Both the position numbers and the translations under genes were made by a program. A stretch of 25,555 nucleotides of DNA from Coptodactyla brooksi (lineage: Eukaryota > Arthropoda > Insecta > Coleoptera > Scarabaeidae), in the NCBI GenBank assembly GCA_033557675.1, contig JAWQRM010000255.1, positions 1 to 25,555 on the forward strand, written 5' to 3'. This document shows, piece by piece, positions 1 through 10,929 of the stretch. Under the pieces are notes generated by a model, which saw only the letters and a list, made by a program, of their open reading frames with translations, searched no databases and was not told the origin of the DNA. Within the stretch, counting starts at the first letter, position 1; each line of letters starts with the position of its first letter.

Positions 1-1350
1 CATCTTGTCCCATAGGGATATGGTATTATCGTCTGATTGGTGGACGAGTCGGGTGATCCCGGAGATCGCACGACAATTAGCGAGTCGCGCACTTGCCTCG
101 ACAGCTTTGACGAATGCACATCTCAACCATTTTTACAACCGCCGAGAGGGTTCAAATTATCAGGTGATATTTGAGCGGCAATTCTTTGGTAGAAGTTGTA
201 AATTTATTCGCAGTTGATTACGAAAATCGTCTAGTTACATCGCGTTGAACAATATTGTGTATTGTCAATGTGTTTGAAACGATAGTTTGTGCGACATTTT
301 GTCGCCTATGCTACTTGATATTTGACTGAGCTCATAATAAAAATTATTTAACCTCATCAAACTATTACGGTATAGTTTGGCGAAATAGGAGGCATCTTTA
401 AATTAGGGAGAATCTTTCATTTTGTTTTATTTTTAAACATTAGAATTATTTTATTTTAAAGTGACCTTTTATTTGAGTAAGAATGAAGTTTTTGTTTGTT
501 CGTGCAGGTCAAAAAACCCTGTAGAAACACATATGCATTTAAAGGTTTAAAAAGGTAAGTAACTCACAGCAGGGGGTAGCTTCCCACCACCACCCTTCAA
601 TATAATACAGTATGGACATTCTCGTTCGTCCTTATTTCCTGGTGGCTCTTGACAATGTCGACTTTGTCGACGAAATGCGCATCGATCAATTTAATACCGC
701 TTTGCTAAAGTGGACACCAGTGATTAATTTGTTACAAAGCCAAAGGTATCATATCCACAATTCATCTGAATTCGTTCTTGTCTTATCATCATGAGCTGGC
801 TACATCCTCGACCAAGCATTTATTGCACTAATCATCTGTAATGATGATTATTTCAACTTTACCATCTACTTTTTTAAAAAGTAGTAGACATACTATTCCA
901 AAAGCAAATTAATTACTTTGAATACGTGAATTATTGCTTAAAATCTCTGCCTCATCCCTCTTGATTTTATGCACCAATCTGTGCTGCTGCGTACGTAAAA
1001 AAGGTGGAAACGTTAAAAACATGTTCCATGCACTTTTTTCAGAAACATACAATTTTAATACTTTTGCTCTGTCTCGTAAACTTGCGCTTCTTGAGGCACC
1101 TGTATTTGTGAGCGTATAACACATGAATTCACTCTATTAACAGGGCCAGAGAATTGAGCCCAATCTCATAGAACACGATATTCATATAGCAAGCGTTTCG
1201 CTCTAATTCGCTTTGGGATGTTACTGCAGTTAAGTTGAGATTAACGTTTCCCCTACACCTGCATATTGCGTGAATTCTCGCTGCCAATTGTTATGAAAAC
1301 GTATTATTGGGAAAAAGAGCTCCAAGGTCCCTTAGCTTCTCGCAGTGCTG
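1..1350. other. No recognisable gene (possible intron or intergenic)
   Basis: Only short open frames of 60-71 codons occur here, none with a family signature I recognise. The first 220 bases are richer in CpG than the surrounding DNA, and 612-794 is open on the plus strand, but neither has flanking splice sites or motifs that would support an exon. If the Pkn gene to the right extends leftwards, this would be intron or 5' flank. Confidence 0.4.
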
Positions 1351-1354
1351 AAAT

Positions 1355-1990
1355 GATCTAGAAAATTTGAGATTACATCGGCAATAACCGAAATGTCAGT
1401 ATTAGAATGATTGTAGAAGATTTGCATGTTACCCACATGATAGTTAACAGCAATTCTGACCGAAAAAATTTGGTAAAAAGAAGGGTTTAACGATCATCTA
1501 ATAGATGAACAAAAATTGAAATGAATTAACTACTCAAGAGAAATGCTTATCACTGCTGGAAATTTCCCATATGTCCGAAAATCTACAGGAACTGAAGACA
1601 AGACATGATGCTTTTATCATGGTTTGGTGCTTTCACAAACCATCGGTGCAATGCTTGTAGTTTTGAATTATTTGGTTGCAAGAATTCGTCGTATGTGGCC
1701 AGAATATCGAGAACCAGATATTTGGTTTTTGTGACACAATAATGCACCCGCTCATAGTGCTATGCTTGTACGTCAAGATTCGGCCAAAATCAAATTTAGG
1801 TCGTTGACCATCAACTATATTCGCTATATTCAGCACCATGCGACTTTTTTCGCTATCGAAATTGACTTTGATGCCGAAAGAATGTTGCCGAATTTGACGA
1901 TAGAGACTATCCTCGCCGCAACCACATGCAATTAAACACAATACCAATCAAAGCCCTGGAGAATCGTTGCATTCAGATTTAGGTCGTTGT
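1355..1990 (+). mobile_element. Mariner-type transposase relic
   Basis: This is a decayed Tc1/mariner transposase pieced together from several frames. The left part resembles the helix-turn-helix region (RMIVEDLHVTH, then LTEKIW). The right part carries the best-conserved motif of the family, here HNNAPAHSAMLVRQ at about 1735-1780, where the usual second catalytic Asp (HDNAPAH) has become Asn. A little further on YSAPCDFF, near 1828-1850, is the remnant of the SPDLAPCDFF block with the third acidic residue still present. Stop codons and frameshifts occur throughout, and the block between the first and second catalytic residues is hard to follow. It is a dead copy. The family is secure from the two blocks; the exact element ends are not visible, and no terminal inverted repeats were identified. 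Confidence 0.75.
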
Positions 1991-2058
1991 AAAAATGGTT
2001 TAGATACAGAACTCTTTAAAACAAAAATAATCTTCAAAAAAAAGAGTTTACAATATTA

Positions 2059-2091
2059 TTGTACGGTGTTGTATTGTGCAACACTGTACAA
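2059..2091. repeat. Hairpin-forming inverted repeat
   Basis: Arms of 13 bases (TTGTACGGTGTTG and CAACACTGTACAA) are separated by 7 bases and differ at one position. It lies just after the mariner relic and could belong to its 3' flank, but it does not match a terminal repeat I know. Confidence 0.6.
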
Positions 2092-2577
2092 TATAATGAC
2101 ACTAGTTATTACACAACCATCATAACAGTCATTTTGCTTCTGGCATGTGATACATTAATTATTATGTAATTTTGTGTGTAACATCCGAATCTGCAATTTA
2201 AAAAGTTCTACCACGTAAGGTTTTTAAGTTATTTAGTATTTTTTATTTTTAGTTTTTTGCTGTTCTTGGTTCTTTTGTTTAGGTGTTTTATTTTAGAATA
2301 GTTTCTATTTTGTTTGTTATAGGAGTGGTAGGAAATCTAAAAATCGTCGCTAGATGGCAGGTGTGGAACAGATTCTAAATTTTTCTAACAAGATAGCAAG
2401 ATAATCCAGTTGTGAAAAAGAGGCTTTATGATTTAGTGCATGTTGATATATGCATGATGCAATTCACATCATTCTGACCTCAGCAGTACAGTGCATTGTG
2501 ATTTTTTGTTACCTCAGGTTCTGTTTCTTGTAAAAGATAGTGAAAATTTGTGGTGTTTAAAATTTAAGATAAGTAAA
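2092..2577. other. No gene seen; T-rich spacer
   Basis: AT-rich spacer between the mariner relic and the dispersed-family pseudogene, with a T-rich stretch around 2220-2330. It contains one TAGATGGCAGG, loosely like the GATGGCGC motif found in the right part of the window. It may include 5' untranslated sequence of the following element. Confidence 0.35.
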
Positions 2578-4198
2578 ATGGCAACTGGTAAACTTCGTTG
2601 TTATGTAAACCACCCGGACAACTTGTTAAGTGCGCAGGAGATTCACTCCAAAAGTCCAAAGAAAACCAATACTTATTTAGTTAAGAAGGCATATAAATCC
2701 TATTTTGATTGTCCTCTTGACGATCAAGATAAAAAGTTTTCACCTCATATTGCCTGCACACCCTGTACTTCTATCCTAACAGAATGGTTAAAAGGAAAGC
2801 GCCGAGCCATGCCATTCCCTATTCCTATAGTGTGGTCTGAACCATAGTTCAGACTGTTATTTCTGTCTCACTAATATTGCAGGACATTCAAGCAAAACTT
2901 GACATGAATTAAAATATCGAAATGTGTCTTCAGTGCATTTGACTGTGCCCCATGATGAAAGTTTGCCTGTTCCTGTGTGTAACTTGCAAGCCATGACAAC
3001 AGATCCAACATCAAGTGAATCTGAAGATGCTGACCATTTAGAAGAATACTGCCTTTAATCTAGTGATATTTCACCTCAACTCATTGATCAAGAGGAACTG
3101 AGCGATTTGGTTCGTGATCTAAAACTTTCGAAATACCAAACTGAACTCTTGGAGTCGAGATTGCAACAACAGAACCCTCTATCTCCAGGGACAAATATTT
3201 CCAGTTTTAGATCAAGAAGTTGTTCTTTCGCCCAATATTTCGACGTGCAGAATGCAATGTGTGTGTCTGTATAGATGTCAATGGTTTGATGATGCAGCTA
3301 GGTATACAACATAATCCACAGGAGTGGTGACTATTTATTCACTCTACTAAAACTAGCTTGAAAGCAGTACTACTGCATAATGGCAATAAATTCCCTTCTG
3401 TGAACTTGGCTCATGCAGTAGACACCAAAGAAACTTATGAAACCATGGCTTTACTGCTAGATGCAATCAAATATAAAGACCACGATAGCAACTTTGCTGT
3501 GATTTAAATGTTATCGCGTTTCTTACAGATTTACAAGGTGGGTTTATGAAATACTGCTATTTTTGTGCCTATGGGACGGCCGTGACACAAAGAACCCCTG
3601 TACAGTCAAGGAATGGCCTGTAAGGAAAATATATGTTACTGGAAAGGAAGATGTGAAAACCACTTCATTTAAAATCTAGTAAGATCATTTTGCCTCTGAT
3701 CCATATCAAGTTGGGCCTCATGAAGAGCTTCGTAAAAGTATCCCAAAGTGAGTGAAGCAAAGCTGAAAGAAAGTATGTTTGTTGAATGGCAAATATTCAA
3801 ATTGTTAAATGATCAAACCTTCGATACTAAGCTCACAAATACCGAATACTGAAGTAATTGTTACTGGCTTTTTGGGCAACAGAAAAGATGATAACCATGT
3901 TTCCATTGTGAATAATCTGTTAGACAGCTACAAGAAGATGGGATGTAGAATGTCGCCGAAAACTCACCTCTTAGATTCACATCTAGATTTCTTCCTGAAA
4001 AATTTGGGAGCCCTAAGCGATGAGCAGAGCGAACGCTTTCACCAAGTCATCCTTACTATGGAACACCGTTATCAAGGACACTGCAACACTTCGATGATGG
4101 GTGACTACTGTTGGAGTCTTGTTAGGGAAAGTGATAAAACGGTATACAAAAGAAGAGCTTTTATTTCACATGTTTCGAATAAAAAAACGATTAGTTGA
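2578..4198 (+). pseudogene. Broken copy of a dispersed arthropod protein family of unknown function
   Basis: The protein can be followed through several frames. An N-terminal block (2578-2847) has scattered cysteines (HIACTPCTS, then WLKGKRRAMPFPIP) and continues out of frame as a CYFCLTNI motif near 2850. A middle block has LVRDLKLSKYQTELLESRL around 3105-3165 and LKAVLLHNGNKFPSVNLAHA around 3358-3417. The C-terminal block (3809-4198) has LDSHLDFF, a SDEQSERFHQ segment and MEHRYQGHCN. This order matches a family found in many copies in aphid, beetle and other animal genomes, usually labelled uncharacterised. The Cys-rich start suggests a zinc-binding head. Copy number suggests a transposon-linked protein, but I know of no proven activity. 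At least four frameshifts or stops (for example at 2847, near 3057 and near 3506) make this copy inactive. Confidence 0.7.
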
Positions 4199-4299
4199 AA
4201 ATCTATTCTAAACTAATTCAGACATCCTTTTGGCATCATGTCTATATATAAATATTATGACAGACACAATACTGAGTTCTAAGTTTGCATTTCTTGTTT

Positions 4300-4840
4300 A
4301 ATAATAATAATCTTCATTGAATATCCGAGTGAACACAATATAACATGTAACATAAACTAATGATAGTAAACTTAAAATGAAATACTTTAAAATAATAATA
4401 ACACTAATATGAACGCTGTAACTAATGTAAGAACATTGAATTAAAATATTAAAATAAACTATCATCAGATATTTATTTTGCGACATAAGTAACTGCCGTT
4501 TTACCATGTATCTGACAGATATAATTGAGGAATTTGACTCTACAATATTTAGATACCTATTAATAAGCCTGGTCGCGACGTACTGAAAACTGCCCTCAAA
4601 TTTAGGTGTACGGTGGATAGGAATTGATACCATATTTGCGTGGCGGATGTTTACGTTGTGAGAATTAAAACGTCGATTAATTAAATTATAAAGGTAGGAA
4701 GGCAACTGATTTCTAATAATGTTACAAATTAATCCTACATATAGTAATTCAAATCTATTATCAAATTTTAGAATTTCTTTGATGTTATAATAATGCGCAA
4801 GCAGGTATTTTGTAGAATTCTATTTTTAAAAGCATGAGAT
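4300..4840 (-). mobile_element. LINE ORF2 C-terminal tail fragment
   Basis: The minus-strand frame (best open 4298-4705, continuing upstream to about 4830) resembles the tail found after the RT domain in many insect non-LTR retrotransposons: LPSYLYNLINRR, then SIPIHRTPKFEGSFQY and a VKRQLL end. The usual pattern is PxYL.L, then IPxHRT, then a SFxYxAA.xWN block and a K/R-rich end. On the minus strand the coding part is followed by a short ATT repeat (4302-4313), which would fit the simple-repeat tail of such elements. RT and endonuclease parts are absent. The nearby minus-strand RT fragment at 8655-9650 lacks exactly this tail, so the same family is possible but unproven. Confidence 0.55.
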
Positions 4841-4868
4841 AAGTTAGAGTAGTAGACACATAACATAG

Positions 4869-4906
4869 TCAACATGACATAATACGATGCTATTATGTCA
4901 TGTTGA
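4869..4906. repeat. Perfect 16-bp-arm palindrome next to TA repeat
   Basis: TCAACATGACATAATA and its exact reverse complement are separated by 6 bases (CGATGC). It sits directly before the TA microsatellite and the truncated start of the jockey-like LINE. Confidence 0.85.
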
Positions 4907-4916
4907 CATATGTATA

Positions 4917-4918
<2 letters not shown>

Positions 4919-4951
<33 letters not shown>
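4919..4951. repeat. AT microsatellite
   Basis: An uninterrupted run of AT dinucleotides. The 5' truncation point of the LINE lies at its right edge. Confidence 0.95.
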
Positions 4952-4958
<7 letters not shown>

Positions 4959-5798
4959 GAAATTAAGCGAAGTGTACAAACGCCCCTTTCCCCCTCCAAC
5001 CTGTGGGGGATAATCGGGCAAAAGATAGCAAACAAGTCAACAAAAAGAACTGCAGAACATCTGTCCCCACCAATAACAGATGCACAAAAACGCTGCAACA
5101 GGTCCCACAATGACGTAAAAACAGCAAACGGATTTCAGCCACTAGAAAATCTAAACGATGACAATACAACAAAGGACACACAACATCACAGAAAGCGACT
5201 ATGCCACAAAATGAACAAATACCAAAACTTCCGCCCATACACTTCCATAACGCTACCAATTATAAGAGGAGTACAATTCCATACCTATCAAAATCCTCAA
5301 GACAAACCAATATCAGTAGTGTTAAAAAACCTGCCATTATCAATTACACAAGATGAAATAAAAGAAGAACTAATACAAAAAAAACTACCGGTCATCAAAG
5401 TAATAAGATTAGTAAATAAAAATAAGCAACCCATTCCGATATGTGTGGTGGATCTGGCGGCAAAGGAGGAAGGACGAGACATTTTTAACGTCAAGGAAAT
5501 CCAATACGCTATAGTCAAAATAGAGTACAGAAGGAAACAACCAGGCCTACCACAATGTCATAGATGCCAGAGATTTGGCCATACCAAAAATTACTGTACA
5601 ATGTCATCAAGATGTGTCAAATATATGGAGCACCACTTGACGGAAAATTGTAAAAAGAAGGCAAGCGATCTGCCACAATGTGTAAACTGTCAGCAACAGC
5701 ACCCAGCGAACTACAAAAAATGCACCATCTATCAGAACGAGTTATCCAACAGCAAACCAAAAACTCTGCAAGCAAAATTCGAACTGATAATCGAGTAA
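4959..5798 (+). pseudogene. LINE ORF1, gag-like zinc-knuckle protein (5' truncated)
   Basis: The frame is open from 4959, just after a stop at 4956, to a stop at 5798: 279 codons. The first ATG is only at 5211, well inside the protein, so the real start has been lost. A polar N-terminal part leads into an RNA-binding-like fold of the kind seen before retroviral-type knuckles in jockey and X elements (ISVVLKNLPLSITQDEIKEE, then the IKVIRLVNKN region). Three knuckles follow: CHRCQRFGHTKNYC is intact CCHC; CVKYMEHHLTENC has Tyr where the second Cys should be; CVNCQQQHPANYKKC is the third. Family members bind their own RNA in a ribonucleoprotein particle. Apart from the start and the Cys-to-Tyr change the frame is intact, in contrast to ORF2. 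Confidence 0.8.
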
Positions 5799-5976
5799 CC
5801 CCAACCGTAACATCCTTTTACACCACTCCAACGCAAACCTAGTCCCACCTCTCCTCAAAACGAACATTCCCAACCTTCATCATTAACCACCATACTGAAA
5901 TTCCTAGTAGACCTAATTTCTCGCTACATCGAAGTAATCAAAAATTATATCTCAACACATCTAATACCAAACTTCT

Positions 5977-8475
5977 ATGTTCAATAGTCGAAAAACGATA
6001 AATAATTTAACACTCCTTAACTGGAACGCCAATGGAATTAAGAGACAACGATCCCTATTTATTGCCTTCCTGGCCAGACATAGTATAGACATTGCTAGCA
6101 TTACGGAAACATATTTAACAACAACAGAAACGTTTAAGATGCCTGGATTTAAAATATATCACTAAGATAGAAAGAGTCGAACGGCTTCTGGAGGTGCTGC
6201 CTTGTCAATTAAAAAACACGTGCGCCACTGGGAGAGGGAACAATACAAATGCACAAACTTAGAAACAAAGTCAATTAAAGTCCAACTCAAAGAAAATTCA
6301 ATTTTAAAGATGTCCAGTGTCTACAGACAACCAAAGAAAATGCTACTTGAAAACGATATCAGAAAAATCTTTCAAGGACAGGATCCAACCATTGTCCTGG
6401 GCGACCTGGACTGCAAATACTCAGCATGAGGCTGCAAAGCCACAAACCCAGACGATACGAAATTGCTTGATTTTTCAAATACTTACAACTTTGAAATATC
6501 CGCCCCCATAGAGTACTCATACTACCCAAACAGAAGTGATCATCAGCCAGACATCCTATATATACAGGCGTCCAAGCAATTCAACATCCAAACACAGCAA
6601 ATTGTTTTGACAGAACTAGATTCTGATCATCTACCGGTGATAATCAAATACGATGCTACTCCAATCATTGTGGCACAAAAGCCAACCTTAACAAATAGGT
6701 CTATAAACTGGAACCTATTAAAAAAAACAAGCTCTAATAATCTCACATCACACACAAATCTAGACACGGAGCAAAAAATACAACAAAGAGTGGAAAATAT
6801 ACCTAAAGCCATAACAAAAAGCGTAAAGGAAGCCACATCTCCCAAAACTCACCGACACCTTCCAAACCATAATATTCCTCCACACAGAATACTCGAAATG
6901 ATAAAGGAGAAAATGAAGAATTTGAAGACAATGGCAACAACAAAAGCATCCACAACTAAAAAGACTAGTTAAATTCAATTCTTACCAACATTATCTGGGT
7001 ACCGTAGGACCCGGAGATCAAGAGATGTGGAAAGCCACACGCCGAATTCTACGAACTCTAAACGAGATTGCTAAATTCAAAGATGATAGTAAGGAGTACA
7101 CAACAGACGAAGTAAAAACTGCTGTCTTCGGTAAACACCTTTCCAAGGTATTCACACCGTTAAATACAAGTACACCTCACCATGGCCAATATATACAACA
7201 GTATGTAGAACATCACGCACCTTCTGCCTAGTCTCCATTTGAACCTACCTCTCCCAGAGAGGTAGGCTCAAAACCCAGTCATGACTTGATAACGAACCGA
7301 ATTCTACAGAAGCCACCAAACAAATACTATGCATACTTAGCTAGCTTGGTCAATGCTTGCATGTCGGCAGGTTACTTCCCACAACACTGGAAAAACGCCC
7401 AAGTTCAATTGTTTCACAAAACAGGCAAGCCCAAAAATAGCCTGACAAGCTATAGACCAATAAGTCTCAGACTGAACGAGGAAAGGAGAAGAGAAAATAT
7501 ATTTCCATCGTTCCAATTTGGATTTAGACAGGGTCATTCAACCAGTCACTAACTCTAAAGAATAGTGAACCTTATAGAAGAGGATTTTGTGAAGAAAAGG
7601 TATCCAGCGCTATTCCTAGATATATCCCAGGCATTTGACAAAATATGGCTAAACGAATTGAAATATAAAATCATACAACTAAATTTATCAGAATATCTAA
7701 AAGCATTCCTTTCTTCATTCCTTTCAAATTGTATCTTTCGTACTAATGTCCACAACAACCTATCAAAGAAAATAGCTATCCAAGCAGGCGTCCCACAAGG
7801 CAGCGTCCTATCACCAATCCTGTTCAATATCTTTATGTATGATATGATATTCCTCAATCCAACTCAGAAGATCTCGTAATAATGCAAAGAAAGGCTGACC
7901 AACTTATAACGATGCTCCATAAATGGAACCTGGAAGTGAACGAATCCAAATTCGCAGCCAAAATATTCAACCTTCGCCGAATTGGTGATCCCACAAAATT
8001 GGTTATTAGCAGCTACCAAACAAGGTGGAAAAGCTATAGCGAGCCTGTCCGATACTTGGGCTTGCAACTGGATACAAGATTAACACGGAAGTGCCACATC
8101 AATCAAAAATTGAACCAAGCCTATGGCCTGTTCTCGTCACTCGTCACTCAAGCCTGACTGCACTCTGCTCATTTGCACGTCGCTCATCCGCCCCATATTA
8201 ACTTACGTCTGTGAAATATGGGGGAATCTAGCAAAACACACCTTAAACTGAATTCAAGCTTTACAACACAAAACGAATGGCAGCACGTGCAGAGTGGTTC
8301 ATCACCAACGAATAGCTATATAGGGAGTTGTGCATCAGGATACTGGAACAGTAGATAAAGGCGAAAACCATAAAGTTCCATGAGCGCCTCCAAAACTGTG
8401 AATCAACAGAAGGTACCAACTGGAGCGCCGAAATATTCACAAGCGCTTACAAAAAAGGCTCCCACAAGATATCTA
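5977..8475 (+). pseudogene. LINE ORF2, endonuclease and reverse transcriptase, broken
   Basis: The start ATG at 5977 leads into LLNWNANGI, the first block of the apurinic-type endonuclease. ITETYL supplies the catalytic Glu. GDLDCKY stands where GDFNAKH is usual, so the Asn is changed. SDHLPVII near 6625 is the final His motif. In-frame stops fall at 6165, 6429 and 6972, and a frameshift lies between about 6925 and 7025. The RT follows: YRPISL, FGFRQGHST, LFLDISQAFDKIW (motif A) at about 7610-7650, and GVPQGSVLSPILFN (motif B) at about 7790-7830. The next block, which should carry FADD, is missing: the sequence jumps from NIFMYDM to the thumb region (MLHKWNLEVNESK) with a frame change near 7880. 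The tail (LIRPILTYVCEIWGN) runs to about 8475. It is inactive and of the jockey type. Confidence 0.82.
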
Positions 8476-8654
8476 TTTAACACAAAACATTTACATTTAT
8501 AACAAAAAATAGTATCTATTTTCGGGGACGAGAATGATCCCTAAAAGTTTTGTGATATGCAAATATTTTAAAAATACCATGTTATAGTATATTCATCTGC
8601 TGGTCTAGTATAAATTAAATAAAATAAAAAAAAGTTTTGTTTACATGCTTCTTA

Positions 8655-9655
8655 AAAGCTAACTGCGGATATAATGATGTCTATAAATGCCTAAATTTTT
8701 GACAATGTCGCTGAAAGTTAAAGGTATGTCGGATATAATGATGTCAGTGGTTCTGGTAGAGAGTGCTCTATCACAGGGCACCTTGGTTCCTAAACACATG
8801 GAGGCACTTTTGGCCGAATTTATAGTTAAACCACTGTCACATGACCACTTAAAACTGTGGTTTATATTGTTATTTAGATCCGAAATTAGGTTGTTTATTT
8901 CGTTAGGTCTACAAGAACCATACGTTTGAGAATCATCTGCGTACATGTGTATTTTAAGATCCAAGAAGAGAGACTGGGGCAGATCCACTATAAACACACT
9001 GAACAAAATAGGACCCAAAATGCTGCCCTGTGGGACGCCTTATCTCCCGTAGAGATAACTTGCGAATCAACAACATACAGACTCGTCACATCCGAAGTAA
9101 TGCATTATTAATACTGTCGAATGCTTTACTGTAGTCCAGTGAAATCATGATGCTGATTTCAGATGAGTCAGAAGCCTTAAGCAGATCGTTAGTGATCTTT
9201 AGCAGTGCTGTATTGGTGCTATAACCTTTACGAAATGCCGACTGTATCTCAGAAAGTATGTTGCATTCCTCCAAGTGTTTGACTAGAAAATCAGCAAGCA
9301 CATATTCTAGGAGCTTCGATATTGTCGGAAGGATACTGATTGGGCAAAGCTGGTTAAGTTCGGTGCCCAACTGTTACCTTGGGCAGTGGAAGTAACACCA
9401 CTCTTTTCCACAGTTCAGACACTTTACCAGTAGATAATGAAGCATTGGTTATGTGAGTGATAACTTTGCTACAGACCAGATAAATTAAATTTTGCATATT
9501 TTTTGTGATGCCATCAACACCCTTGGCATTCATTTTAATTTTGGCTAGCTTTTTCTCGATTGTAGCCTCAGTGATCTCACTAAAACACAGTTGGTTAGAA
9601 ATAGTGTGCAAGGTTAGAAATAGTGTGCTAGGTTGTTGGTTAGAGTGCAAGGTTA
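8655..9655 (-). mobile_element. Reverse transcriptase fragment of a second LINE
   Basis: Read on the minus strand, the fragment begins at about 9650 in the fingers region (IKMNAKGVDGIT, then ELWKRVVLLPLPKV). It continues through CPISILPTISKLLEY (usually RPISILP) and motif A ISLDYSKAFDSINN (about 9090-9130), then, after a frameshift, GVPQGSILGPILFS and the catalytic box HMYADDSQTY at about 8930. The Asp pair is intact. It stops at about 8660 after KNLGIY, before the thumb and C-terminal tail. The N-terminal endonuclease and ORF1 are absent. YADD with this surrounding sequence fits the CR1/jockey group of non-LTR elements, but the clade call is tentative. Its orientation is opposite to the jockey-like LINE that abuts it on the left. 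Confidence 0.75.
9594..9655. repeat. Short tandem repeat, about 19 bp, three copies
   Basis: GTTAGAAATAGTGTGCAAG is followed by a copy with one change and then a looser 20-base copy ending in GTTAGG. It lies at the outer (5') edge of the minus-strand RT fragment and makes up part of its apparent N-terminal coding. Confidence 0.75.
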
Positions 9656-10929
9656 GGCCTCGAAAAACATGCAGTCGTTAGTAGGTCGAGAATGCAGTAA
9701 ACAATAAACACTAACCGTGACCCAGCGAAAGGTGATGAACGAGCAGCTCAATCACCTCAATAATTAGTATATAAGCATTAGTATATATGCCAATGCTTAC
9801 CGTCTACTTCAAACTCATGATCAATCTGTGTAATAGGTGCTTTAGGATTTTGAAATCATCCAAAAGCTAATACTGAATAGCACAGTAGCTAGTATAATCG
9901 AACTGTTACATAAAGGCATACCTGATAATTTATAATGTACTCTATTTTAGCTGACTAAATCATGACTATGTACCAACTATTCCACAAGTTCATATATACC
10001 CATTATGAGTGTGAAATTATAATATAAATTTATAATAAGGAAGCACGGCTCAGGGGTAATTTTATTCCTGGTTGAGTCGTCGTACTTTGCGCTGCAATTA
10101 CTCAAAACTTGCTGTTAACTTTTTAAGGTATCATAAAATATTTATCCCAGTCTACAATTACTTCTCAAGTTCGTATGCACCTCATGCAACAGTGCATCGA
10201 TTACTTTACGCTGCAGAACTTCACGAGCCGTAAGTACTTAGTTCGAGAGGCGCGACGAGAGAGCGAGTCAGGGAAGAAAAAGCCGTCGAAATTGTGAAAT
10301 GAACTTTGACCCTTAGACTGGGCCGAAGTAGTAATAATAAGTTGGGCAATATTAGTAATCCACGACGGGGCAAGTTTCTGTACTTGAGGATTTTGTGCGG
10401 CTCCTTTCTCCCATATTAAATCTGCATAATTTTCTTTCGAGTTCGCGCCCACCGAACTATTTCGGCATAAAATTAAACTTTAATTACGCAAAAGACTTTC
10501 AACTTTCATGTAACTACCGAACTTGTGGTCGCGAATTAATGCAATTTGCGCAACGCGATATTGCCTTTCAACTGCATGACCGCCTACAAACTGAAGGGGC
10601 CTTACGAATTGAAAACTAATTTTGCACTTTTGCACACATTTCTGAACAAGCTGTTTATTTTAAATTGTAAGGACCGAGAGAATCCATTCTAAACGAACTC
10701 TTGAAGCGTCAAGGAAATGTTATATTCCAGTTTTGAAATGTTGCTTAATAGATTACTAAATAGAGAACAAAAGTTGGACAAATCAATCACTTGGTACAAT
10801 GCCATATCAATATATTGGCGTTGTATTGTTATCCTGTTCTGTGAAATATTTTGTTGCTGTGGTTCACCACGCGTTGCGACTTTCGTCATTCTCAAGTGAA
10901 TGGAATGCATACAATCTTGTACATATTTT
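9656..10929. other. No recognised gene; one unassigned open frame
   Basis: The left part is plain AT-rich spacer. Between about 10190 and 10620 base composition is more balanced with more CpG, and the minus strand is open for 83 codons (10201-10452), starting MGANSKENYADLIWEKG. I do not recognise that product; it has no transmembrane stretch or known motif and could be an exon, a relic or chance. The overlapping plus-strand frames of 70 or so codons have no family signature. Confidence 0.35.

Larger units (their letters stand above)
4957..8637 (+). mobile_element. 5'-truncated jockey-like non-LTR retrotransposon
   Basis: One element carries a gag-like ORF1 with zinc knuckles followed by an ORF2 with apurinic-type endonuclease and reverse transcriptase, the layout of the jockey clade. 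The open ORF1 frame begins right after the AT microsatellite with no start codon, so the 5' end is missing. The right end is placed where an A-rich tail-like stretch (about 8609-8637, AAATTAAATAAAATAAAAAAA) follows the last recognisable coding. Multiple stops and frameshifts and an internal deletion in the RT show it is immobile. Target-site duplications were not identified. Confidence 0.8.

Noticed and set aside
5..217. 70-codon frame at the left edge as a possible exon.
   Set aside because: No family match, no splice sites supporting it; only slightly raised CpG.
612..1119. Open frames of about 60-70 codons on both strands.
   Set aside because: No motifs, no conserved composition, overlapping frames on both strands; length expected by chance.
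1633..1947. 104-codon minus-strand frame.
   Set aside because: Antisense of the mariner relic, whose plus-strand motifs are diagnostic.
9594..9655. GGTTAG units suggesting an internal insect telomere repeat (TTAGG).
   Set aside because: The unit is 19-20 bp and TTAGG occurs only singly; no true TTAGG array.
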